Below, one piece after another: positions 8,637 to 19,514 of a stretch of DNA of 64,000 nucleotides; the stretch's first letter is position 1; every line of letters starts with the position of its first letter. The DNA lies in the NCBI RefSeq assembly GCF_030128875.1, contig NZ_CP124620.1, positions 496,001 to 560,000 on the forward strand. The letters run 5' to 3'. A model generated the notes under the pieces. The model was not told where the DNA came from. It ran no database searches and saw nothing but the letters and a program-made list of their open reading frames with translations. The translations under genes and the position numbers were made by a program. This stretch comes from Stenotrophomonas sp. BIO128-Bstrain. Lineage in GTDB: Bacteria > Pseudomonadota > Gammaproteobacteria > Xanthomonadales > Xanthomonadaceae.

Positions 8637-9122
8637 TCAGGACTTGCCGGCCGCTCGCTTGCGGGCCCCGGTCGCTGCCGTCTTTTTCGCAGGCGCCCCG
8701 GAGGCGGTTTTCGAGGCCGGTTTGCCGGTGGCCTGCTTGGCGACGGTCTTCTTCGCCGCCTTCTTTACCGTTTTCTTGATCGCGGTTTTTGTCGTCGCTT
8801 TTTCAGCGGCCTGCGTCGCCGTCTTCTTTGCAGTCTTCTTGGTGGCCTTCCCGGGCGCTGCTTTCGCAGCGGCCTTCTTCGCAGCGGTTTTCTTTACCGC
8901 TGCCTTCTTCGTCGCCGCGGTCTTCGAGGTCTTCGTGGTTTTGGTGGCGGTCTTGTTCGCACTACCGCTCTTCTTCCCGCCACCATCCTGCTTGTTGACC
9001 GTGGCCCAGGCGATGCGCTCCGCAGCCGCTTCGCTGCGGCCCTGGTCTTTCTCGCTTTCCTCGATGTGCTCGGCGTTGCGCTTCTGCTTGTCGGTATAGC
9101 TGGATTTATCACCGCGCGGCAT
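8637..9122 (-). CDS. Lysine-rich histone H1-like / AlgP-like protein
   Basis: A 161-residue very basic protein. The N-terminal 50 residues (MPRGDKSSYTDKQKRNAEHI... ERIAWATVNKQDGGG) form the small conserved domain often labelled plasmid-stabilisation protein in annotations. From about residue 50 to the end the chain is almost only Lys, Ala, Thr and Gly in repeats such as AKKTA, VKKAAKK and KTATK, the composition of eukaryotic histone H1 tails and of AlgP/HU-like DNA compaction proteins. A nucleoid-binding role is inferred from this. The start at the second ATG (9122) gives better spacing to AGGAG than ATG 9128. It lies 36 bases after katE on the same strand with no hairpin between, so it is probably co-transcribed with catalase. 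Confidence 0.8.
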   Translation of the reverse strand: MPRGDKSSYTDKQKRNAEHIEESEKDQGRSEAAAERIAWATVNKQDGGGKKSGSANKTATKTTKTSKTAATKKAAVKKTAAKKAAAKAAPGKATKKTAKKTATQAAEKATTKTAIKKTVKKAAKKTVAKQATGKPASKTASGAPAKKTAATGARKRAAGKS

Positions 9123-9158
9123 GGTCATGCTCCTGTCTGGTGACGAAGGTGGCGCCGC

Positions 9159-11249
9159 TCAGGAGAGCGTGCGCACCTTCGGTTCGCGGGCCCATTGCCG
9201 CGTAGCGGCGGCGGCAAGGAAGGCCTTGGCATCCTCGGCTTCCACCACCCCGGCATCGTTGCCGACACGCGCGATCTTCAACAGCGCCTGCGCGCCATCA
9301 TCGGCGGCGATCGCCTTCAGGTGGACCCACGCATCGCTGACGAAATCGATTGCGGCCGATTCCTTGCCCAGCTTCTTTGCCGCCTCGGGGCTGAGTACGA
9401 CGGCCACCGCATCGAAGACCACCGACGGCGTACCGGCCAGCTGGCCATCCGCCGCCAGCGTCTTGCCGTCACTGAGCCTGGCGCCACCGATCTTGGGCGC
9501 AACCAGCTTGACGCTGGCGCCGGCCTTGTCGGCCGCCTTGCGCAGGTTGGCGATCAGCGCCGCATCGGAGCCCTCGTCGAACAGGATGCCGATGCAGCGA
9601 CCGGTCAGCAGGTCCTTGGTGCGGCCGATGATGCGCACTTCCGGCGCCTTCGGGAAATCCTGCGCCGGGGTCTGGGTGGCGGCCGGCTCGGGCAGGGCCG
9701 GCATCGCCAGACCATCGGCAACCCGCTTGGCCAGGGCCTCATCGATGTTGCGCAGATGGCTCACGGTGCGCTCGCGCACCTTGACCGTCTCCACCTTGGA
9801 CAGCTCGAACACCAGCGCCGAGGCCAGATGGGCCTGTTCCGGTGCCTCCAGGCTGCGGAAGAACATACGGGCCTGGCTGTAGTGATCGGCGAAGCTGTCG
9901 GCCCGCACGCGCCCCTTGCGGCCGTCATCTGGTGCGGTGGCGTGGCTCGGGAAGCCATCGGCGGTCTCGCGCGGGCTGTCGCCCTGCAGCGAACTGGGAT
10001 CGTAGGCGACCCGTCCCTTGGGGATGTTCATCTGCATGTGCCCGTCGCGCTGATGATTGGCGAAGGGGCACTTGGGCGCATTGACCGGAATCTGATGGAA
10101 GTTCGGGCCACCCAGGCGGCTGAGCTGGGTATCCAGGTAGGAGAACAGGCGGCCCTGCAGCAGCGGATCGTTGCTGAAGTCGATGCCCGGCGGCACGTTG
10201 GCCGGGCAGTAGGCGACCTGCTCGGTTTCGGCGAAGAAGTTGTCCGGCCAGCGGTCCAGCACCATGCGCCCGATCACGGTCAGCGGCACCAGCGACTCGG
10301 GAATGATTTTGGTCGAATCCAGATGGTCGAACGGGAAGGCCTCGGCCTGTTCCTCGGTGAACAGCTGTACCGCCAGTTCCCACTCGGGGAAGTTGCCGGT
10401 GGTGATCGCCTCGAACAGGTCACGGCGGTGGAAGTCGTTGTCCGCGCTCTGCAGCTTCACCGCCTCGTCCCACACGGTGGACTGGATGCCCAGCTTCGGC
10501 CGCCAGTGGAATTTGACGAAGGTCGACTCGCCGGCATCGTTGATCAGGCGGAAGCTGTGGATGCCGAAGCCCTCGATGGTGCGCAGCGAGCGCGGGATCG
10601 TGCGGTCGCTCATCGCCCACATGATCATGTGCATCGACTCGGGCATCAGCGAGACGAAGTCCCAGAAGGTGTCGTGCGCGCTGGCTGCCTGCGGGAATGC
10701 CCGGTCCGGCTCCATCTTCACCGCGTGGATCAGGTCGGGGAACTTGATCGCGTCCTGGATGAAGAACACCGGGATGTTGTTGCCGACCAGGTCCCAGTTG
10801 CCCTCCTTGGTATAGAACTTGACCGCGAAACCGCGCACGTCACGCGGGGTGTCGACCGACCCGGCGCCACCGGCCACGGTGGAGAAACGAGTGAACACCG
10901 GGGTGCGTACGCCCACTTCATTGAGGATCCGCGCCCGGGTGTACTCGCCAAGGGAGCGGGTCAGCTCGAAATAGCCGTGCGCCGCGCTGCCGCGGGCATG
11001 CACGATGCGCTCGGGGATGCGCTCGTGATCGAAGTGGGTGATCTTCTCGCGAAGGATGAAGTCTTCCAGCAGGGTCGGCCCGCGCGGGGTGGCGCGCAGC
11101 GAGTTCTGGTTGTCACCGACCGGAATGCCCTGGTTGGTGGTCAGCCCGGGGTGGCCGTTGCCCGCGCGCTGGTGCAGTTCATCCCCTTCGCCGCGGACAT
11201 CGGTGGCGGGTGCGGGGGCGTTCTTCGTGCTTTTCTTGCTGGCGGCCAT
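9159..11249 (-). CDS. katE: Catalase HPII, large-subunit clade 2
   Basis: Haem catalase that turns hydrogen peroxide into water and oxygen in the cytoplasm. The 696-residue length is that of clade 2 enzymes, which carry an extra C-terminal flavodoxin/GATase1-like domain (here about 535-696, from [20 protein letters not shown]). Catalytic His84 is in [12 protein letters not shown], the distal Asn in VGNNIPVFF, and the haem-ligating Tyr371 in [18 protein letters not shown] eight bases upstream supports ATG 11249. The Lys/Ala-rich N-terminus resembles the tail of the histone-like protein encoded immediately downstream. A PAS-AraC regulator is divergent, 182 bases away. In other bacteria this class is induced in stationary phase; no such promoter was identified with confidence here. 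Confidence 0.95.
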   Translation of the reverse strand: MAASKKSTKNAPAPATDVRGEGDELHQRAGNGHPGLTTNQGIPVGDNQNSLRATPRGPTLLEDFILREKITHFDHERIPERIVHARGSAAHGYFELTRSLGEYTRARILNEVGVRTPVFTRFSTVAGGAGSVDTPRDVRGFAVKFYTKEGNWDLVGNNIPVFFIQDAIKFPDLIHAVKMEPDRAFPQAASAHDTFWDFVSLMPESMHMIMWAMSDRTIPRSLRTIEGFGIHSFRLINDAGESTFVKFHWRPKLGIQSTVWDEAVKLQSADNDFHRRDLFEAITTGNFPEWELAVQLFTEEQAEAFPFDHLDSTKIIPESLVPLTVIGRMVLDRWPDNFFAETEQVAYCPANVPPGIDFSNDPLLQGRLFSYLDTQLSRLGGPNFHQIPVNAPKCPFANHQRDGHMQMNIPKGRVAYDPSSLQGDSPRETADGFPSHATAPDDGRKGRVRADSFADHYSQARMFFRSLEAPEQAHLASALVFELSKVETVKVRERTVSHLRNIDEALAKRVADGLAMPALPEPAATQTPAQDFPKAPEVRIIGRTKDLLTGRCIGILFDEGSDAALIANLRKAADKAGASVKLVAPKIGGARLSDGKTLAADGQLAGTPSVVFDAVAVVLSPEAAKKLGKESAAIDFVSDAWVHLKAIAADDGAQALLKIARVGNDAGVVEAEDAKAFLAAAATRQWAREPKVRTLS

Positions 11250-11431
11250 GAGGCGACTCCGGGAGCTGGCGGGAAGGGGGATCGCCTCACACTGGCGGGC
11301 CGGGCGTTAATCGAAGGTGCGAAAACACGACGCTGCTTGCACCCGCGCTTCACATGCGGCGCCCGGGCGCTGGGTGAGGCGCGCGCGGGCGGGTATCCTT
11401 GGGCGCGTCTTCTCCTGTGTTTCCCAGCCGC

Positions 11432-12142
11432 ATGCGCGTTGAACCCGCCGACATCGAAGCCCTGTTTGATGCGATCCCCGACGTCCTGTTCTTCATGAAG
11501 GACTGCGACGGGCGGTATACGCATATCAACCAGACCATGCTGCGCCGGCTGGGCCTGAAGTCGCGCAAGGAGGTGATCGGGCGGACCGCGGCGGAGATCT
11601 ATCCCACCGGCCTGGGGGCCGATTACGCCACCCAGGACGAGCAGGTGCTGGCCGGCAAGGTCATCGAGAACCTGATGGAACTCCATCTGTTCGCCAACCG
11701 CGAGCCGGGCTGGTGCCTGACCTGCAAGCGGCCGCTGCTGGTGGACGGGCAGATCCGCGGGTTGATCGGCATCTCGCGCGACCTCGGCCAGAAGGACAGC
11801 CTGGGCACCCAGTACGAACAGCTGCGCCTGGCCCTGGCCCATCTGAATGCGCATTACGCCGAGAACGTGCGCATGCAGACCCTGCTCGACATCACCGGCT
11901 TCTCGCTGTCCAAGCTGGAGCGCACCTTCCGCAAGGTGTTCCAGATGACCCCGCAGCAGGTGCTGACCCGGCTGCGCATCCAGATGGCGGTGCACCTGCT
12001 GCACGGCCCGGACAGCATTGCCAGCATCGGGCAGGCGTGTGGCTTCACCGACCAGAGTGCGTTCACCCGCAAGTTCAAGGCCGAGGTCGGGCTGTCGCCT
12101 CGGGCCTATCGCGCCCAGATCGGGGAGCGCGCCGCCGCCTGA
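11432..12142 (+). CDS. PAS domain - AraC-type transcriptional regulator
   Basis: A 236-residue cytoplasmic regulator. The N-terminal part (about 1-115: ALFDAIPDVLFFMKDCDGRY, ... GLIGISRDLGQ) is a PAS domain, a small-molecule, haem or redox sensor fold. The C-terminal part (about 140-235) is an AraC helix-turn-helix pair: first helix region TLLDITGFSLSKLERTFRKVF and second SIASIGQACGFTDQSAFTRKFK, followed by LSPRAYR. ATG 11432 begins the PAS domain; a TTG-started extension of 11 codons is less likely. The ribosome binding site is weak. It is divergent from katE, so a link with peroxide or redox control is plausible but unproven; the downstream permease, 81 bases away, is another possible target. 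Confidence 0.85.
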   Translation: MRVEPADIEALFDAIPDVLFFMKDCDGRYTHINQTMLRRLGLKSRKEVIGRTAAEIYPTGLGADYATQDEQVLAGKVIENLMELHLFANREPGWCLTCKRPLLVDGQIRGLIGISRDLGQKDSLGTQYEQLRLALAHLNAHYAENVRMQTLLDITGFSLSKLERTFRKVFQMTPQQVLTRLRIQMAVHLLHGPDSIASIGQACGFTDQSAFTRKFKAEVGLSPRAYRAQIGERAAA

Positions 12143-12223
12143 GGCGGGGTGGGGCTTCCGGCCTATGCCGCCGCGCGGCCGACAGGGTATGGTGTCGCAC
12201 TTGTTGCCCGCCAATCGATTCCG

Positions 12224-13618
12224 ATGCCCGCATCCCAGACTCCGGCTCCTGCCACTCCGCCCGCCGATACCCGCCTCGGGCACGCGCTCAAGCCCCGCCA
12301 GCTGATCATGATGGGCCTGGGCAGCGCGATCGGCGCCGGCCTGTTCCTCGGCTCCGGCGTGGGCGTCCAGGCCGCCGGCCCGGCGGTCCTGCTGTCGTAT
12401 CTGGTGGCCGGCGCACTGGTGATCATCGTGATGAACGCGCTGGGCGAAATGGCCGCAGCCAAGCCGACCAGCGGCGCGTTCTCGGTGTACGCCGCTGATG
12501 CCATGGGGGCCACTGCCGGTGCCACGGTGGGCTGGCTGTGGTGGGTGCAGCTGGTGATCGTGATCGCCGCTGAAGCGGTCGGTGCGGCTGGCCTGCTCGC
12601 CACGGTGTGGCCGGCGATCCCGGTGCCGATGGCTGCGCTGGCCTTCATGCTGTTCTTCACCGCGATCAACCTGCTCGGGGTGAAGAACTTCGGCGAGTTT
12701 GAATTCTGGTTCGCGATCCTGAAAGTGGCCGCGATCGTCGGCTTCATCCTGATCGGCGTGGCGCTGCTGATGGGCTGGCTGCCGGACGTGGCCTCGCCTG
12801 GCCTGCGCAACTTCACCGAGCACGGCGGTTTCATGCCCAAGGGCCTGGCCGGCATCGGCGCGGCGCTGCTGGTGGTGGTATTCGCCTTCGGCGGCACCGA
12901 GATCGTGGCGGTGGCGGCGGCGGAAACCGAAGATCCCGAGCGCAGCATCGCCCGCGCGATCCGCACCGTGGCCTGGCGCATCCTGGTGTTCTACATCGGC
13001 TCGCTGAGCGTGATCATCGCGGTGGTGCCGTGGACCAGCGAGGCCCTCCGTTCGCCGTTCGCCGCGGTGCTCGAAGCGGCCAAGATTCCTGGCGCGGCCA
13101 CGGCGATCACGTTGATCGCGGTGATCGCGCTGCTGTCGGCGCTCAATGCCAATCTGTACGGCGCGTCGCGGATGATGTACTCGCTGGCCCAGCGTCGCGA
13201 GGCGCCGGCCGTGCTGGGCTGGACCGATCCGCGCCAGGTGCCGATCATCGCGGTGCTGGCCAGTGTGCTGTTCGGTTTTGCGGCGACGGTGATGGAGCTG
13301 CTGTTCCCGGACAAGGTACTGCCGGTACTGCTCAATATCGTCGGCTCGACCTGTCTGCTGGTGTGGACCATCTCGCTGCTGTCGCAGCTGATCCTGCGCC
13401 ACCGTGCCAACCGCGACGGCACCCGCCTGCCGTTCCGCATGGCCGGCTATCCGTACCTCACGGTGATCGGCCTGGGGGTGCTGGCGCTGATCTTCGGCCT
13501 GCTGCTGTCCGAGTCGCACACGCGCCTGCAGTTCCTGTCGATGGCCGCGCTGACGGCGGTGATCGCCATCAGCAGCGAAGTCGCCCGCCGCGTGCGCGCC
13601 AGCCGCCGGGCCGACTGA
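12224..13618 (+). CDS. Amino acid permease (APC superfamily, AAT-like)
   Basis: A 464-residue inner-membrane transporter with about 12 hydrophobic helices. The family signature lies in the first helix, GLGSAIGAGLFLGSG followed by AAGPAVLLSYLVAG, as in GabP/ProY/CycA-type proton symporters; other family marks are ALGEMAAAKPTSGAFSVYA and the ASRMMYSLAQR segment of helix 8. The substrate cannot be read from the sequence. ATG 12224 (MPASQTPAP) leaves a 25-residue soluble leader; a longer frame to 12149 has no support. It is convergent with gcvP, from which it is separated by a strong terminator and SMAG repeats. Functional relation to glycine cleavage is not shown. Confidence 0.88.
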   Translation: MPASQTPAPATPPADTRLGHALKPRQLIMMGLGSAIGAGLFLGSGVGVQAAGPAVLLSYLVAGALVIIVMNALGEMAAAKPTSGAFSVYAADAMGATAGATVGWLWWVQLVIVIAAEAVGAAGLLATVWPAIPVPMAALAFMLFFTAINLLGVKNFGEFEFWFAILKVAAIVGFILIGVALLMGWLPDVASPGLRNFTEHGGFMPKGLAGIGAALLVVVFAFGGTEIVAVAAAETEDPERSIARAIRTVAWRILVFYIGSLSVIIAVVPWTSEALRSPFAAVLEAAKIPGAATAITLIAVIALLSALNANLYGASRMMYSLAQRREAPAVLGWTDPRQVPIIAVLASVLFGFAATVMELLFPDKVLPVLLNIVGSTCLLVWTISLLSQLILRHRANRDGTRLPFRMAGYPYLTVIGLGVLALIFGLLLSESHTRLQFLSMAALTAVIAISSEVARRVRASRRAD

Positions 13619-13631
13619 CCCCGGGCGGGTG

Positions 13632-13656
13632 GTAGGTGCCGACCGTTGGTCGGCAC
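13632..13656 (+). repeat. SMAG/REP-like palindromic element 1
   Basis: GTAG head followed by GTGCCGACC-GTT-GGTCGGCAC, an almost perfect stem-loop. This is the layout of the GTAG-headed REP (SMAG) elements known from Stenotrophomonas maltophilia. It lies 13 bases after the permease stop. Confidence 0.8.
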
Positions 13657-13678
13657 ACCCCGCAAGGGCACGCAACAA

Positions 13679-13707
13679 AAAACGGCCCGCGCGATGCGGG
13701 CCGTTTT
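13679..13707. terminator. Strong bidirectional terminator between permease and gcvP
   Basis: A 12-bp perfect stem (13679-13690 with 13696-13707) of sequence AAAACGGCCCGC, loop GCGAT, giving a T-run on both strands. It serves the convergent permease and gcvP genes and lies between two SMAG elements. Confidence 0.9.
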
Positions 13708-13731
13708 CATTCCAGATGCATGCCGATCAAG

Positions 13732-13756
13732 GTAGGTACCGACCGTTGGTCGGTAC
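13732..13756 (+). repeat. SMAG/REP-like palindromic element 2
   Basis: GTAG followed by GTACCGACC-GTT-GGTCGGTAC. It differs from element 1 by compensatory changes in both arms (GTGCC/GGCAC against GTACC/GGTAC), showing that the stem rather than the sequence is conserved. Confidence 0.8.
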
Positions 13757-13770
13757 GCCTGTCAGGCATC

Positions 13771-13795
13771 GTGCCGACCAACGGTCGACACCTAC
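13771..13795 (-). repeat. SMAG/REP-like palindromic element 3 (inverted)
   Basis: On the minus strand reads GTAG then GTGTCGACC-GTT-GGTCGGCAC. It faces element 2 across 14 bases, the head-to-head arrangement typical of REP dimers (BIME-like). It ends three bases before the gcvP stop codon. Confidence 0.8.
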
Positions 13796-13797
13796 AC

Positions 13798-16668
<2,871 letters not shown>

Positions 16669-16770
16669 GGCTGGCATCTCGGAGAGTGGGCACGCACGTT
16701 CGGAAGGCGGCCGGGCCAGGGCGCGTCGCGGGCGACAGCGATCCACCGGACCTTGCGGTCTTCCTGGGTG

Positions 16771-16950
16771 CCCCTCTGTCCTTTTGCCTGAGAGTTTAAA
16801 AGCGCGCATCGGCGTGCTTCGTGCCCCTTCGGCGCCGGCACTCGCCGGTCTCTCCAGAGTTTTGGTACGGGTGGTATCGGGCCTGAGCGATTACGGGCGT
16901 TGCGCCTTCGGCAGCGGGTGCTTCAAAACAAAGCGCCGCTTCTCCCACCA
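16771..16950 (-). ncRNA. Tandem glycine riboswitch upstream of gcvP
   Basis: Two glycine aptamers read on the minus strand. The first (about 16950-16868) begins with GGGAGAAGC and contains GCCGAAGGCGCAACG and CGCTCAGGCCCGATACC. The second (about 16860-16771) begins CTCTGGAGAGACCGG and has GCGCCGAAGGGGCACGAAG and AACTCTCAGGCAAAAGGACAGAGG. The paired GGAGAG / CTCAGGCAAAAGGAC signatures and the short linker are diagnostic of the cooperative tandem class, usually an ON switch for glycine catabolism. About 100 bases follow to the gcvP ATG, room for the expression platform. Confidence 0.95.
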
Positions 16951-16962
16951 TGTAGCCCGGCG

Positions 16963-16968
16963 ATTATA
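16963..16968 (-). promoter_or_regulatory. -10 box of the gcvP riboswitch transcript
   Basis: Perfect TATAAT on the minus strand, 13 bases before the first aptamer, so transcription would start near 16956. The -35 position is poor (no TTGACA-like hexamer at 16-18 bases) and is occupied by an inverted repeat, suggesting activator or repressor dependence. Confidence 0.7.
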
Positions 16969-16992
16969 GCCCAGCGCTTTGGGCCGCTGGGC
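16969..16992. promoter_or_regulatory. 8-bp inverted repeat over the gcvP -35 region
   Basis: GCCCAGCG (16969-16976) and CGCTGGGC (16985-16992) separated by eight bases, directly abutting the -10 box of gcvP. It is a candidate operator. No upstream minus-strand gene ends here, so a terminator function is less likely. The protein that would bind is unknown. Confidence 0.45.
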
Positions 16993-17003
16993 CTTTCCCG
17001 CAC

Positions 17004-17095
17004 ATGAATACGAGGCCGCGCAGGCACGCAAAGTCCGGCCCGGGCATGGTGCCGGCCGTGACAAAGGCCTATGATCACCGGATCCTCGTATTCAT
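17004..17095. repeat. Perfect 12-bp inverted repeat in the gcvP-MFS intergenic region
   Basis: ATGAATACGAGG at 17004-17015 and its exact complement CCTCGTATTCAT at 17084-17095, with a 68-base spacer. The arms are AT-richer than their surroundings. The repeat ends 64 bases before the transporter ATG. It may be a pair of regulator half-sites or a relic of a small mobile element; nothing in the spacer resembles a gene. Confidence 0.5.
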
Positions 17096-17159
17096 CTGGC
17101 GCCGCCCGTCCGGGCTGGCGCCCGCCGTGCATTGCGCATGGCCGCTGACGGAAGCCCGC

Positions 17160-18383
17160 ATGACGCCCGCCTCGCCCTCGACCCGCCGCCTGGCCCTGCT
17201 GCTCGCAGGCCTGGCGATGTTCGGTCCGTTCTCGATCGACACCATTTTCCCGGCGTTCCTGCTGCTGGGCGACCGCATGCAGGTGGACCAGGTCGCGGTG
17301 CAGCAGACCATCAGCGTGTACCTGCTGTTCTACGGGCTGATGAGCCTGGCGCACGGCCCGCTGTCCGATGCGTTCGGGCGCAAGCGGGTGATCATCGGCG
17401 GGCTGGTGCTGTTCATCGCCGCCTCGATCGGCTGCGCGCTGTCGCGCGACATGACCACGCTGCTGGTGTTCCGCGCGCTGCAGGGCGTTACCGCCGGGGT
17501 CGGGGTGATCGTCGGCCGCGCGGTGATCCGTGACCTGTACCACGGGGCCGACGCACAGCGGCTGATGAGCCAGGTGTCGATGATCTTCGGCGTGGCCCCC
17601 GCGATCGCGCCGATCATCGGCGGCTGGATCCTGCTCGGCGGGGGCGACTGGCCGCTGATTTTCTGGTTCCTGGTGCTGTTCGGCGTGGTGCTGCTGCTGG
17701 CCACCGGCAAGTGGCTGCCCGAAACCCATCCGGTCGAGGCCCGCACGCCGCTGTCGATGCGCGCGCTGCTGCGCAGCTATGCCCGCATGGGCTCCAACCC
17801 GCGCCTGCTCCGTCTGGCCGCGGCCGGCGCCTTCAACTTCTCCGGCATCTTCCTGTACATCGCGTCCGCGCCGGTGTTCGTGATGCAGCATCTGCAACTG
17901 GGCGAGGGCGGCTTTGCGTGGTTGTTCATCCCCACCATCGGCGGCATGACCATGGGCTCGTTCCTGTCCGGTCGGATGGCGGGCCGGCTCACCGCGCAGC
18001 GGCAGATCGCGATCGGTTTCGGGCTGTGTGCGGTCTCGGCGCTGTTGAACGTCGGTTACGTGGTGTCGGTGCCGCAGATCGCGCTGCCGTGGGCAGTGAT
18101 GCCGATCTTCCTTGGCGGTGTCGGCATGGCGCTGATCTTCCCGATCCTGGCGCTGGCCGTGCTGGACATGTATCCGCATCAGCGCGGCCTGGCCTCGTCC
18201 ATGCAGATGTTCATCCAGCTGATGATCAACACCGTGGTGGCCGGCGTGGTCTCGCCGATGCTCAGCAGCAACCCGCTGCATCTGGCCCTGGGCTACGCAG
18301 GCTTCTTCGCCATCGGCGGCAGCTTCTGGTACTGGGAGCGGCACTGCGAACGCCGCCGCGACCTGCTCACGCCGATCGAGTGA
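17160..18383 (+). CDS. Bcr/CflA-family multidrug MFS transporter
   Basis: A 407-residue major facilitator with 12 predicted helices, expected to export drugs or metabolites (bicyclomycin, chloramphenicol, sulphonamides in known members) in exchange for protons. The start is ATG 17160 with GGAAG upstream. Hallmarks: helix 1 motif FGPFSIDTIFPAF (family D1-like signature), loop 2-3 motif A, GPLSDAFGRKRVIIGG, and helix 5 motif C-like GVAPAIAPIIGGWILL, typical of drug:H+ antiporters with 12 helices. A siderophore-interacting flavoprotein follows 157 bases downstream on the same strand; export of a siderophore cannot be excluded but is not shown. Confidence 0.9.
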   Translation: MTPASPSTRRLALLLAGLAMFGPFSIDTIFPAFLLLGDRMQVDQVAVQQTISVYLLFYGLMSLAHGPLSDAFGRKRVIIGGLVLFIAASIGCALSRDMTTLLVFRALQGVTAGVGVIVGRAVIRDLYHGADAQRLMSQVSMIFGVAPAIAPIIGGWILLGGGDWPLIFWFLVLFGVVLLLATGKWLPETHPVEARTPLSMRALLRSYARMGSNPRLLRLAAAGAFNFSGIFLYIASAPVFVMQHLQLGEGGFAWLFIPTIGGMTMGSFLSGRMAGRLTAQRQIAIGFGLCAVSALLNVGYVVSVPQIALPWAVMPIFLGGVGMALIFPILALAVLDMYPHQRGLASSMQMFIQLMINTVVAGVVSPMLSSNPLHLALGYAGFFAIGGSFWYWERHCERRRDLLTPIE

Positions 18384-18540
18384 GCCACACGCACGCCCCG
18401 CCTGCACAGAATGCAGGCGTGGCGCCGTTGTCTACGCCTCGCCGCGGCGTATCCTGTTCGCTCGCCAGCCAGTTCGTGCATCACGACAGCCACTTCGCTC
18501 CCCTGCGGACCCCATGTCCGCCGCAACCCAGGGTGATTGC

Positions 18541-19434
18541 ATGGCTGCACAGCAGACCTACCGCCTGTTCGACGTCGCGCTGAAGCAGCGCACGGTTCTC
18601 TCCCCCTCGCTGATCCGCATGGTCTTCGCCGCGCCCGACGTGGCCAACATGAAGACCGAGGGACCGGACCAGCGCATCAAAGTGTTCTTCCCATTGCCCG
18701 GCCAGGCAGCACCGGAGGTGCCGCAAGGCGAGGACTGGTACGCACGTTATCGCGCGCTGCCCGATACCGAGCGTGCGCCGATGCGCACCTACACCCTCCG
18801 CGCGCTGCGCCCGGACGCCGGCGAGGTCGATGTCGATTTCGTGCTGCATGGCCCGACCGGGCCCGCCTCGCGCTGGGCCATGCAGGCGCGCGTCGGTGAT
18901 CGGGTCGGCCTGCTGGCGCCGGACGCGCAGGTCGAGGCCAGCAGCGAGGGCTACGAGTGGAAGCCGCCGGCGCAGGTGAAGCGGGTGCTGCTGGTCGCCG
19001 ACGACACCGCGCTGCCAGCCGTGGCCGGCATTCTGGAGGCGCTGGCCCAGTGGCCGCAGCCGCCGGAAGTGCAGGCCTTCCTGGAGGTCGAGCACGAGGC
19101 GGATGTGCTGCCGCTGCAGGCACCGCATGGTGCGCAGTTGTTCTGGCTCGCGCGCGAGGGCGCCGCGCATGGCCAGCGGCTGCAGGACGCGGTGCGGGCG
19201 CGGATCGGCCCGTCGGGCATCGGTGGCGGTGAGCAGCCCCTGGCCGAGATCGACATCGACCAGGACATCCTGTGGGAGCAGGCCAGCGCCGAGCAGGACG
19301 GGCTGTATGCCTGGGTCGCTGGCGAAGCCGGGGCAGTCATGGCGATCCGCCGGCATCTGGTGAAGACATGCGGGATCGACCGTCGGGCCATCACGTTCAT
19401 GGGCTATTGGCGGCACGGAAAAGTCCTCGATTGA
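18541..19434 (+). CDS. Siderophore-interacting protein (SIP/ViuB-type FAD reductase)
   Basis: Cytoplasmic flavoprotein that likely reduces ferric siderophores to release iron. The 297-residue protein has an N-terminal FAD-binding beta-barrel with the PMRTYTLRALR motif (RxYT-type, about residue 85), then an NAD(P)H-binding half (about 140-297) starting VKRVLLVADDTALPAVAGIL and ending ITFMGYWRHGK, all family marks. ATG 18541 has AGGG about 10 bases upstream; ATG 18514 nine codons earlier is an alternative. It carries no obvious Fur box at its promoter that I can point to. A hairpin follows the gene. Confidence 0.88.
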   Translation: MAAQQTYRLFDVALKQRTVLSPSLIRMVFAAPDVANMKTEGPDQRIKVFFPLPGQAAPEVPQGEDWYARYRALPDTERAPMRTYTLRALRPDAGEVDVDFVLHGPTGPASRWAMQARVGDRVGLLAPDAQVEASSEGYEWKPPAQVKRVLLVADDTALPAVAGILEALAQWPQPPEVQAFLEVEHEADVLPLQAPHGAQLFWLAREGAAHGQRLQDAVRARIGPSGIGGGEQPLAEIDIDQDILWEQASAEQDGLYAWVAGEAGAVMAIRRHLVKTCGIDRRAITFMGYWRHGKVLD

Positions 19435-19455
19435 GCTGGCCACGCAGGCTCCAGG

Positions 19456-19475
19456 ACGGGCCCGCCAAGGCCCGT
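19456..19475 (+). terminator. Possible terminator after the siderophore-interacting protein
   Basis: 7-bp stem ACGGGCC/GGCCCGT with 6-base loop, 21 bases after the stop. No T-run; weak evidence, and the next gene starts 40 bases later. Confidence 0.35.
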
Positions 19476-19514
19476 GCGGTATCCTTGGCGCTTTGCCGCA
19501 GTCCGGATTTCCCC

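Noticed and set aside
8644..9099. Plus-strand frame encoding a Phe/Ala/Val-rich hydrophobic protein opposite the histone-like gene
   Set aside because: It is the complement of Lys/Ala repeat codons, which always gives Phe/Val/Ala runs; no ribosome binding site or family.
9195..11498. A 767-codon plus-strand open frame opposite katE
   Set aside because: Antisense shadow of catalase, overlapping the start of the PAS-AraC gene in another frame; no motif.
16681..16809. An N-terminal extension of GcvP by 47 residues
   Set aside because: It would translate the end of the riboswitch and its expression platform; family members start at [12 protein letters not shown] sequence.
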